A DNA stretch of 64,000 nt, taken from the NCBI RefSeq assembly GCF_964340395.1, contig NC_135570.1, positions 5,427,822 through 5,491,821 on the forward strand. The letters run 5' to 3'. The position numbers and the translations under genes were made by a program. The notes under the pieces were generated by a model, which searched no databases, had not been told where the DNA came from, and worked only from the letters and a program-made list of their open reading frames with translations. This document shows, one piece after another, positions 1 through 12,400 of this stretch. This DNA is from Glandiceps talaboti (Eukaryota; Hemichordata; Enteropneusta; Spengelidae). Every line of letters starts with the position of its first letter. Within the stretch, counting starts at the first letter, position 1.

Positions 1-545
1 TTAGTTAGACACCACATTGGCATCCAGATTAACAGGAACAGAACAAAATAAATAAAATTAATTACTTTAATCTATAAAACAGATATACTCTAATTATGTG
101 CTTACCAAGTTCACTTGAAAATGATACCAAGTTTCACAAACTCTGTAATAAAAACAATTTAAAAGCAAAAAGCTTTCACTTCCAGGATCTTATTTATAAT
201 GTTCTTGAAAATAGTTATTGCACAGTGACTGGTAATGTCATATGGATAATTCTGAATACGAGTTGACGAGTGTCAGTTTTAACGATAGTAACAATTTAAT
301 TTAGTTGTGTTCTTTGTAGCATTAAAATATCAAATTGACACTTCACATTACTGGAGGCGAGAGATCAAAAACATACTAAACAGTTCAATGCACATGATAT
401 GTTGCCGAGGGCGATGTTTGCATAAGCATTGTGTATTATTAAGCTGTGCTAGTGTTCTTTGGATAATAGTAACTGATACAGTACAAATTTAGAACCCATT
501 ACTAGAAGGTTGATTGTCATATGGTGTGATATTTTTGTGTTGTAG
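1..545. other. Intron or upstream sequence of the SORBS-like gene
   Basis: AT-rich sequence with no coding segment I can support. It ends in an ordinary 3' splice site (TTTTTGTGTTGTAG) just before position 546. Because the first exon seen opens in frame with no start codon, this is most likely the 3' part of an intron whose upstream exons lie outside the window. Confidence 0.55.
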
Positions 546-604
546 ACGGCGCATATGTACAATCCTCCCCTGGAGAAGATAGAATCAGTGAAGACTCCCA
601 TATA
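546..604 (+). CDS. SORBS: SORBS exon (first in window)
   Basis: 59-nt exon, acceptor TTGTAG before 546 and donor ATA/GTAAGT after 604. In phase 0 it reads [20 protein letters not shown] with no stop, and its two trailing bases join the first base of the exon at 3308 to complete a Tyr codon. The short MYNPP segment is loosely like the tail of the sorbin-homology region in vertebrate SORBS proteins, but this is too short to prove it. Support comes from splice sites and exact phase. Confidence 0.65.
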
Positions 605-3380
605 GTAAGTATTTTATTGTAAATTTCACTGTATCATGGTTGTGTTAATCTTGCTTTGTATTTATACATTTCTACTGGTAATTTGTTCTATTTTGGTTGC
701 CATGTCACCAGTTGTGGGTGTTGTCGTGGATTTTCTGTCAATATGTGCATGAAATAATGGGTGTGTCTTTGTCTGTATTAGGAGTTGGTTAGTCACCCTG
801 TAGTGTATGTGTGTGTCACTGTGTGTATGAAACGATGTGTCACTATGAAAGGGTGAGACCAGTGATGTGACTCATTGGTTTATGCAGGTTTCATATATAT
901 ATGTCATGGAAGAATTCCTGTGTGGAGAGAGGGAGAAGAGTTGAATGGGATGTGTGTGTGTGTGTGTGGGGGGGGGGGGGGTGTTAGGGGTTGGGGTTTG
1001 GAATGGGCTTCTAGTCGCCTACCTAATTTTACAATCAAAATTATTTTGCACAGTGTTGAGTTTGCACTTTATACGTACTATCTGCTTTAATACCATTGTA
1101 TTGCCGTGAGCTGATATGGTTGTGTGGTTGTGTGGTTGTGTGGGTGTGGGTGTGACCAATACCATGTTTCCAAAATTAGCTCAGTGCATAGCCATATCTT
1201 CAGATCTATATGTGTCATGGTAACTGTTCACATTCTGTGTCAGTATCTGCCATATATTTCAGTTAAGTTATCACAGTCACTTTTCACCTGACCTGTTTTC
1301 AATAATGTCCTGAAATAGTTCAGTCTGTATTTTATAAACAAACATGCCCATACAAGACATCAGGTCTACTGTGGGTTTGATTAATTGCATCTATATTTAT
1401 GAATCTGATTTGATACTGATATCAAATATTCACAGACCAGTGAGTTAGTAACTTTACTGAAACCAACTAAACTTATTATCAATTGATATAACATTTTTAA
1501 AAAATTGATATTCTATTTTAATGTCCAGTGTGTTTGATATATGCACATCAACCTGCAACATTCGTTAGTCATACTTTTAATCATAAATTACACTGATGAA
1601 ATTACAATAAATATTAGGATTATGAATATTAATGAAGCATGTATGGTTCTCTATACCCATTATGCCATAAATAATTCCAAATAAAAGACTGTTTAAGAAT
1701 AGATCAGATGGCTAGCAAGGTAAGCATTATATGCTGGTAGGTCCAGTAGAATTGTGTACTACAAATGCAATCAACTTGTTCAGCAGAATCTTGTTCTACA
1801 AATATATGTACATACTGTCAGTGTTTTTGATAAGGGCAGTATTGAATGCCTTAACTTTTCCTGGAATTTTTACCAGGGTTCCTCTCTAAATTTTGATAAA
1901 GGTTTAGTGGACCATGTACGCGTCTGAATTTTCTCTTCATGAATATTTAAACTAAAAGTATAAAATGGCATATAATTTAGGTTTGCTGATATTCGACCAA
2001 ACATCTAAATAATACATATACTAGTAATTGCCATATGCCTTTACTAAGCCTTTTCAAATTAAATTCTAAAAGCCTCTATCTCGTCACTGGTTATAGCCGT
2101 AACAAAAGCATATTTCTATAACTAAACTATTAAAGTATATGATACTGTGAAGGTCAGTGTTCCACTAGTCTATTCTTATTATCAGAGACTCAGAACCAGC
2201 CCTAAATAATTGCCAGTCAAAATTTACAAACGGCAAAGTCGAAGTAAAAAGTGTGGAAGTCTGTCTAGATATGCACAAAATGGCTTACTCTCCATGCCAT
2301 ATAAAGATGAAATGCTATATTTGTTTGGATTTGAGGAACACATGTTATAAAAGATAATTTCGTTGAAAGTGGGTTTTGTTTATACAGTCTAAGTGCATGA
2401 AATGGGTGTCTATACCATTAGATGAAAGCCTACCTTTGGTTTGGAGGAAATACTTTCTAAGTTTAGATTTAAGGGAACTCGTTATACAGTTTGTTGAAAA
2501 TAGGTTTTGTTACAATCAATAGATGGATGGACAAAATGGCTGTCCATATACCACTAAGAGATGAAAGGTTGATTTCAGGAATCACATTCTAAATAAAAAT
2601 AATTTTGTTGACATTAGGTTTGTTACGGCCTATAAATGTACAAAATGGCCGTCCTTAACATTGGCAGACAAAAGTCCAAATTTGGAACTTGCAATCCAGA
2701 CTGAGCATGCTCAGACACAAAGGACTATGGGATTATCTGTGGTTATCATAATACCTAATCTAGAGCTACCGATAAAAAAAACCCTCCCAGAATGGTCATG
2801 GTAACTATGAATTGATCATTCGTGGTTGCAAACAATGTAACAGTATTGTTTACAATACCAATTCGTAAGCATTTATTATCACATTTCCCATGATGCAACA
2901 TTCAACATGGCAGGCTTGCAAGTTCCCTATTAGGTCTGTTCTGCAGTTGTCTACAGGGATGTCCTGTATTTAGTAAAATAGTAGAAACCATTATGTGAAT
3001 GTGAGGAAAACACAAGGCAAGAATAGCTTATTGCAATTAGTTGATTATAATAAAAGGAAAAGAATGTTGAATGGTGACAAGGTTTGTCTAATGATAACAA
3101 ATATAGATTATGCTGATTTAAAATAATATAGGAATATTTCATCATAATCTGTAATTATACTTGGGTTCTGAAGCCTGACTGACTGAAAACATAATGTGTC
3201 TGTAGAGTTTGTGTCAGTAAGTTATGAATGAATGAATGAATTAGTGAAGAAATGAATTAACAAAGTGAGTGAATATTAACAAAAAAAAAAAAATTCTCCT
3301 ACTACAGTAGCAGTGGTAGTCAGACATTGCCAGCAAGTTTCAGAAGAGCAGAGCCTGTGTCACCAAGACATCATCATCAG

Positions 3381-3412
<32 letters not shown>

Positions 3413-6400
3413 CCAACAACAACATCAGCCACCGCCAGATAGGCAACATCTGTCACCTCAACCTTCACCGAACCGAGTCCAGTCACCACCACCAATCACA
3501 CAACATGATTTATACAGAGACATACAGAAAGGAGCTGAAATCCCAATTCATGGACTGAGACAATCTGATGAAGAATTAGGTAGGATGCAATTTCATCTAA
3601 TCCATCTAATGTAAAAGTAATGCTTGTCATTGCCCTCACTGATGCAAAATTTGCATAATTCTGCAGCCCAGATTGAGTCAGTGTGTGTCAGATTGTAGTG
3701 ATGTGTATTTAAAATCGCATTTGCAATATTTAAATTTAAAGAAAGTTTCTTTGATTCACTTGCCTTGATCTTCCATTTCTGCTATTGTTGACTCCTCAGA
3801 AAGTTTTAGTTTGTGTACTGTTTTCAATTATGACTGGCTTGCTGTACAATTTGTTAGTTACACAACCCGCATCAAGATAAATAATCTTGAACCCTTGCAT
3901 GCATTGCACTCATGGGGTTATGGTGCCACTGATCTTTCTTTCTTGCCAACTTTGTCTGATCCATGTTGTATAATGGGTGTTAAAGTGGTGAATCGGTTTT
4001 TATGCCTTCTGTTCTGTCTGGGTCATGGTCTGTGTTGTTGAACTTGTTCTGTTTGGTGGTCTCTGGTAAAGTCTCTTTTTGCACAACAGTACTGCAGCTG
4101 ATATAGTCATTCAATCAATTTATCCATTCTTTAGAAGCAATAAAGAGATATAGTTATGATTTTATCGTGAAAATAGTGTAACAATTGATATTAATATGAA
4201 GTCCTAATCATGAAACCATTGAATAATGGGTGTAGAATAAGTGAAGGAGATTTATAACACATTCAAAGTTAATAGTGAAGTACCTGAAGAACATGAAATT
4301 TGCATATGAACACTTATTGAATTCAAAATAACACATATATACACCTTAAGAAATACATTTTTGTGTCACTTAAGTAATATTAACTTGAACTGTATTTTTA
4401 AAAAAATTCATATTTTTTTAATAGCAGCTTTAAATATTAAATAACAGCTAGAGAGTGCCAAATACAATTTCCTAACTATGTAAATAAATTATGAACTTAG
4501 TAATTAACCTAAGTAATGTTAATGATCTTTTTATAATTCGAAACGTGCTATTAGCAATATAAAAATAGATGTTAATGCATGACTGTATTTCTAGTGAACA
4601 GTTGATCATTTTTCTTGTGTGAGTCCCTCTTTTACAAATGGTAAAGTAGGATCATAATATACAACAGTCTGGTTTGCCTGAAAAACAAAAGATTGTGTAG
4701 TTTGGACACTAGGAGTGCTGTTTGGAGATAAGTGAGATTAGAAAGACAAAACATTGTATAGTTTGGTCACTCGGAGTGCTATTTGGAAACAGCTGTTCTA
4801 GCAATGGAATTCAGAACTGATATAATTATATTCTCATATATCCCAAATATGAGGTCTTGTAGGACATATTGATGTAACATGTTTACAATAAAAATACCCT
4901 TCATGTTTCTACTGTTACAATTTGTCGTTGACTTTAAGAAAGTAATCAACTGTTCACTTGTATCTTGTAGTGTGTGTAATTGTGTAGTAATCCTTAGTCT
5001 GTGTATTGGGAAGAGCTGTCATAATTGTTATGTATTTGAGGTACACACCCTGTTAAAACTGCAGTGTGGTGCAGTCCCCATGGTAGTCACAATTATTGTC
5101 ACAAGAAAATGTCAGAGGTAGAGATACAGTTTTAAAAGTGCTATATGCAAAGTTAGTACCTTCAGGATATAGCCCATACAGGAAATACTCATGGTCAGTT
5201 GTTATGTGATGTTGTGTGTTTTTAGTTTATTTATACATGTGTACTTTTCTCATTTATTGCGTAGTTGATTTATACATGGCGTATCTTGTAGATTATACTG
5301 TGGCTATAAGAAGGATTGCATTGCATTGCACCAAAAAATAAGTCATATTTAGTGTCCCGAGGGGGGGGGGGACTATTACAATGGGATTTGTCCGTCTGTC
5401 AGTGCATGCATGTGTCTGTCCATCCGTCCATCCATGAAATGTTATTTCTTAGACATGCAATGGCCAATTTCTTTCAAACCGGGCACGAAGATGGCATGTC
5501 ATTTTGGACATATGCATGTCACTTTGTTTCGCGACATATGCAACTTTGACCGAATGGCTGCCATATTTGTAGTTAAAAATCAATATGTACGACATAACTC
5601 AAAAACTATAATACTTATAGACTCCATTCAAGTGTCTATCCCCTATTATTTGGTACAAGTTTGCTCTTAAGAAATTGACATTTGACCTTGACCTTCAGGG
5701 TCAAATATCAAAATCCAGCCATTTGTCTTATTTCTTTGTTGCCAATTTCTTTTAAATCATCTCCACAAGTAATATAGAAGAAAAATATACATAAGGATTA
5801 TGTATATTAGTGCTAATACCACTTTTTACTGACTGGTGGCCATATTGGGAGTAGCAAATCAACATACTACTGCACAAGTCAAAACTTTAATATATTGAGA
5901 CTCCATTGAAGTGTCTGTCTCGATAATATTAGATGTAAACTTTCTTTTGAGACCTTGACCTTTGACTTCAAATGTAACCCTCGGGGTCATTTATCAAAAT
6001 CCAGCCATTTCCTACATATCACACACTTTTTAGTATTATTTGTTGCCGCTTAAATTTCTTTTAAACCATGTCACCATTCAGTCACATAGAAGTAAAGTAT
6101 TGGAGGGGCACTGTGTCTTCTATGAAGACTTTGAACAGTAGGTATTACATATTTTATACAGTGTACATACAGAATGCTACCATCATCCCACATCACCATG
6201 CTAATAACAACAGGTATTAATACATATTTACTGACTCTACTGTGAACACAAAAGATGATTGGGCCTTGAATTTAAAAAAAAACATATTTCATACTATATA
6301 GTTTTGAAAGACAGCTCTCCTCAATCACGGTTTATAAAAATCGTAATGCAATACTGAAGTGCAGATTGCTATTAAACATGACTTCTGCTATTTACATTAC

Positions 6401-9400
6401 TAATCATGGTTGCCATTCTCTTTGCTAGCTGTCATTCATGTCATGTTCACTCATACTAACACCCTCATTATGTTCTGCCATTCTCTCCAAACTACACAGA
6501 CAGCTATGATGCTCAGTTAGCCACACTAACATGCTGGCCTAACCCTCAAAGCAGGAATAATCTTTTTCATGACTTAGTCCGTAACTGTGAAACATACAGA
6601 AACATAAGACATAGACTTACAGACAATAACACAGCTGCCTCGGAAATGTCAGGGGAAGCTGTTCCGAAGGAGGAATGTGCTCAAAGTGGGGGGAAGTTTT
6701 CATTTATGAGGGCAGAAATGGCAGCTCAGTCATCAGACCTTCTGAAATTAATTCCACAAGACAGTGTGAGCAGTAGCAAAGAACAGTCTCCTGTAGAGCC
6801 AGTTCTTGTTAATCCAAATCATAAGTTTAGTTTTATGAAAGCTTGCATGCTTGATATTGATGCAGAAAATGAAGGCTTTCGGTATCATACAGAGCAGCAA
6901 GATCAGGGTACTCAAGTAGAAGTCACTGACTATCCTGAAGGGAAGCTTGAGGATCAGAAGTACCACAGTGTGGATTTAGATAAAAAGAAAGATGAAACAT
7001 ATATAGAAAAAGTATCCTCTGATGAGTCTTTGGAAATTCAACGAATTATGAACAGCAAACTACATGAGAATGTTGTCAATATTGAGAGTAATGTGACATC
7101 TGAAGCTGTTCCTTCAGTCAATCAGTGTGAAACACTGTATGTTGCTTCCGAGTCTGATTATTCAACTTCTGAGCAAGGTCTTGATTGGGATGGATATGAT
7201 AGAAGTGCTGTTGATGAAAATATACTGCATGATTTGCAAGAAAAATTTGGAGATATTGACATCGCAGTGTCAGAGGAAAAGTTTGGAAAATTAGAACACA
7301 TGATATTCACAGATCAAATTCTCATGCCTAAAGGAGTATTTCGTAACCCTAAACCAATGATTGGCGGAAGTCCAATGTATAGTAATTCGGCAGACATTGA
7401 TGATGACGAATTTTACTACAGAAGGCAGCAGCCTTATCATGAAAGTACTGGGAGTAGAGAAAGATTAAGGGCCCAAACAAGACCAAATACATATGGAGGT
7501 GAGGGAAGCCTGCAGCAGAGTCGGCATAATGATAATGATATGCATGGCAGTAGGGAGGAAGAGTGGGGGGTCCAAGAAGACAGGCAGGAAGCAAGAAATT
7601 TGAGAGATAGAAATGACTATGAGATTCGTAGGGATAGACGAGCACAAGATGATCATGGGCAGTTGAACTCTCGTATTGGATCAGGCTATGGGTATTCTGA
7701 CCCCCAGAATATAGACAAAATAGGGAAGGGTAGATGGGATGATGCTTCTGAGTACAGGAGATCTGAACCTAAAGAAATGCACAGAGAAAAAAGACGATCT
7801 CAAGATGACTTCTACATTGAACCCTACAGTGAAAGGCCCAACGCTCGTAATTATATCCCAAGTGACAGACGAGCAATGTCCCAAGAAGACCTATCAAAGG
7901 TTGCAAACAAGCATGGGGCTGGTGTGATTAAGTCTCCTGCATTTGATGCTAAATCATATCATGATTATGCAGATAGAATCTACCATGCATCCAGAAGAAG
8001 TAGGAAATATCTTGATTTGAAAGATTTCTATTTAAAGATTGATCATGTTTTGGAATACAGACATCACAGACAAACCAAGAGGTTCATTCATAAGTATATG
8101 CCATCAGATGAAAGTATGCAAAAATTTGATGATGCCTTAGCATACTATGAAGAATTAGAAAGAGCAGCTCTTCATATAGATGATCCGCTCTTAGATCCTA
8201 ACAGAGTTGCAAGGGTTAGATGGCGGAGAGATAAAGATACTGGTTTGATTCATAGGGAAAGAGATGCTGGGGAATTGTACCAGCATTTTTCAGATTTAGA
8301 GAGAGGTGTTAAAGAGGAGCCCAATATTGATCGTTCACTTACCTCACGATCTAGGCGTAGTTCAGGAGCTTCTGACCTTCAACTTAGGTACTATCATGTA
8401 GGTGATCTCTACAGATACTATTCCCAACTCGAACAAGGCAGTAGCATGTCCACACCAAGGTATCAACCTGGTGACTTTTTACATGCCGGTACAGTGAATA
8501 ACCTCCACAGATATTATGAGGATATTGACCAGCATCTTCACGAACGACTTCAGTACAAGCTGTCTCGCATTCCAGTAGAAGTTCATATACAAGATGATCG
8601 AGTTGGCCTCATCCAAAACAAATATGAAGAGATGGACCATATGGCAAAGGCTGGGTTTGACACAATCAGACCACACAGAGCACAGAAAGTTCCACTAGTT
8701 GATCCAAATTACTTTCACCAAGTGAAATATGTCACACCTAGTCACACCTCAGAAAAGGTGCCATTAGTAGATAAATCTAGTCTAAGGCACACTCCTTATA
8801 CAGACATGGTCAGTGGAAAGAGAAGTGCACCATCAACACCCGGCCTGCCAAAAAGCCCTGTTACTGCAAAAGGAGATAGGCAAATGGAGAAAGAAAACGT
8901 TGTACAAGAGAAAATAGTGGCAGCAGTACGTCAACCTACTCTTGGCAGCAGAGGTAGAGAGCAGTATGAACAACCAAAAGAAGACAGATATGGTAGGAAA
9001 ACACCAGAGAGGGACCAACTTACAAGAAGTAGGGAGGAAGTAAGAGGAGATAGAGGCCAACTTACAAGAAGTAGGGAGGAAGTAAGAGGAGATAGAGGCC
9101 AACTTACAAGAAGTAGGGAAGAAGTAAGAGATCAAGCTTATTATACAGAAACTGACAAATTAGCTGATAAATGTGATAGATTCAAACCAGAATATGCAAG
9201 CAGTAGCCAGTCACCTGGAAGACGGTCTCCTGAAAGACAATATCGTAAAGAGTCTGATAAGCTTCCCTACTCATCCAGTGATAGATACAGATCTGACTCT
9301 GCAGGTAGGAAGTCAGACATGAAACCAAGTAGATACCAAAATGATGATGAAGACAGGTATCAATCTGTGCCACCTAAAAGAGGAGTACGCGAAAAGTCAG

Positions 9401-12400
9401 ACAGATTCAAGGTTGAACCAGAGAACCAAAGGGAGTCACTACGAAGTCAGCAACCAGGATTGAGAAATACAGCAGAGATTTCCCCAAATAGAGATAATAG
9501 ACCTAGAGATGATAGATCTGGAAGAAGCATGGAAGGAAATAGGTATTCACCCAACCGTCTTCATGCCACAGATGACAGGCTGGGTACAAGAAGGGAAGAC
9601 AGTCCGTCAACTGGGTTTTCTCGGGGAAACAGATCACATACACCAGATCGTTTCCAATCAACAGATGACAAACCTGTACGCAATAATGTTCAAACTCCTA
9701 CTACTTTAACATCTCTCAGGGGTAAAGCAGTCAGTGAAGGCAGTCTGTTGAGTAGGAAGAGGGCAGAAGGTCCTTTCCCATCAGATTCACAAGGGGATAA
9801 GTACAGAAGATCAGACAGAATAGATGATACATATGGTAGAGAGAAACCAGAGACTCCAACTGGTGTGGCTGCTCACCGAGACCGATTTGAAAATGCTGCA
9901 GGCTTGCATTATCAAGATAGCCATTATGGAACAGAATTAAAGAGGTCATCATCAACACCAATACAAGGGCCACCTTACTTGCTAAAGAAGCAAGAGGAGA
10001 AAATGGGCAAAGACTATACTGATAGATCTCAAGGTAATGAGCAGGCAAACTCATCATACAATACAAGAGGAGAGACTCCAACACGAGGTGGGATAAGTTC
10101 ACGAACAAAAATGTTTGAAAGGGAACAGGAATCTTATAATGCTCAAGAAGGAATATCTGGAAAAATTTCAAGAGATTCGCAAGGAGGACAGTCACCAATG
10201 GATGATCCATTGCCAAGGTCCAAGATAACAAGAGAAGTTCGGGTCAGTGCAACTACTGGACCAGGTTTGCGTGGCAAACGACATGGACAAATAGATGGGC
10301 AGGACCATTCCAAATATAGTAAATACAGAGATGATGATTTCGATACTAAGATAGAAACAGAAGAACTTTCAAGTGTCCGGAGCAAGTCTCAGTTAACTTC
10401 AAGAAGGGCAGAGACTGTAGGTAGAGTTGATGATTCATCCGTCCATATGCAAACAGGATATAGCCCAGGGAGGTCAGAACCCAAGCAATATTACAACAGC
10501 CCCAAAGAAAACTCAGCACCAAAAGATTTGCGAGGTTTCAGCAAAGGTCCTGAGAGACATCATTACACTCTTGCCAAGAAATCGCCAGAAGTCCATTCAC
10601 CTGAAGAGGAGCGAACAGGTTCTGAAGGAGATTCGACTGAAAAGGATGTGTTTGGTCACAAAGGTCAGTCTGCATACCTACGTGCCAAACAGACTGCTGA
10701 ACTGAAATTAAAATTCAGTAGCCCAGAGTTCCAGCAAGCAAAAATGCGACAAAGACCATCGTATGTGTCAAGCAGAGTTAGACCACTGTCTGATAGCTTT
10801 TCAAAAGCAGATGAACAACCAAAAACTAAACCTCCAAGACCATTGTCAGAAAGCTTCAGCTCTAGAAAACCTGCCCAAGACAGATATCCATATAGGGATG
10901 AAAGTAGATCTGCTAAACCTGTCCAAGAGAAGTACCTGCAAAGAAATGGCAATGGACGTACCAGATCTGTCCAGGACAGATATTCACATGAAGATATGGA
11001 CAAGATAGCCAAGTCTGTTCAAGACAGATATCCATATAAAGGCAAGGATGGGCATGTTAAACCTGTCAAAGAAAGTTCATTGTATCGAGAAGGGACGGGG
11101 CTTCCCCATCCCAGCCAGGACAGGTATCAAAAGAGAGATCACGCGAGTCCTGCGCCTCCTGTCCGAGAAAAGTATACTTCTAGGGATGAACCAAGGCTTG
11201 CCCAAAAAGGAAGGTATGAGCCACCTGGCAGATGGACACCTAGTAGCAGAGAAGAATATAGTATGCCCCCACCACAGATGTGTACTCAATCCACACAAAC
11301 AGATGATGATCCTAGAGCAGAATTGCCAATTAGTGAGATGAATGATATGCATAGTCCTAGTTCATCAGATAAGCTTACTTCTATGCCACTAGATTTAGGA
11401 CAACAATTCAAAAGTGACAATGTTGCTCCACCGAAGGCAATGGTTGTCACTCCTACAAAGCATGCTGAACCAAAAGCAGAAATCACTCCTCAAGAAGCAA
11501 ATCTTCGGATTTCTCCAAAACCACCAGAAACCAAAACAGGAATTGTCCACCCAAAAACAAAACCACAAGTCAATGAAGATACCCCTTCTGTCACTGAATC
11601 TGATAAGGCTACCGGAGAACCACAGGAAGCAAAGAAAAAGTACTATACCTTTGATGTGTATATGGTACCAAAAGATGATAATGCTGAAGAGCACTCTAGT
11701 TCACCAAAGGTTCAGGAAAGGAGCACAGACAAGGAGAAACCAGATGAGGGTATAGACCCCGGCAAATATGGTTTTGAGGGCTATGAGACTTATTCCAAAT
11801 ACAAAAAGAAGCATTTTTTAGGGGAAGGCGAGACAGAATTTGAACCACAGTACTCTGAGCTATCTTCTACAGCTCCAGAGTACTCTGATTGTGGTTCTGT
11901 CTCGCGAGACCAACACCAGAATCTCAAAAGCAGAGATTCTATCAAAAAGCCTGAACAAATTCAGATTGACAAAGAAAGATTTGCTCGTATTACTGGTATA
12001 TCTACAGACGGTAAGCCTTCATCTGGAAGGGGTATGAGTGTTGGGAGTCAGACAGATAAGTATAAACAAAGAGTGTATGCATATAGACCACATGTTCAAC
12101 CGGATAACGTAGTTAAAGATACAAATGTGAGAGACTTATCCCCAAACAGACCCCATGTTGTTGAAGGTGAACCTCAACCAGATCCGTCACTTTCTGATCA
12201 TGATAGTGTGGAAATGACGCAAAGATCTGTGAAAGAGTTACAAAAACACTTTTCTGAGATTGAAAGGTCTTTACGGTATATGCCAAAGCAGACATCTGAT
12301 TTGCCAGAACAGAGTGTAAATTTGCATGTGAACAGAGTGGACCATTTAGAAACCAGCCAAAATAGTAATATTGAAGCTCATCTTGCCAAATCTACTGATG

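Noticed and set aside
1702-1719. ATGGCTAGCAAG followed by a strong donor GTAAGC, a possible MASK first exon
   Set aside because: It ends in phase 0 while the next exon at 3308 needs phase 2, so it cannot be joined in frame.
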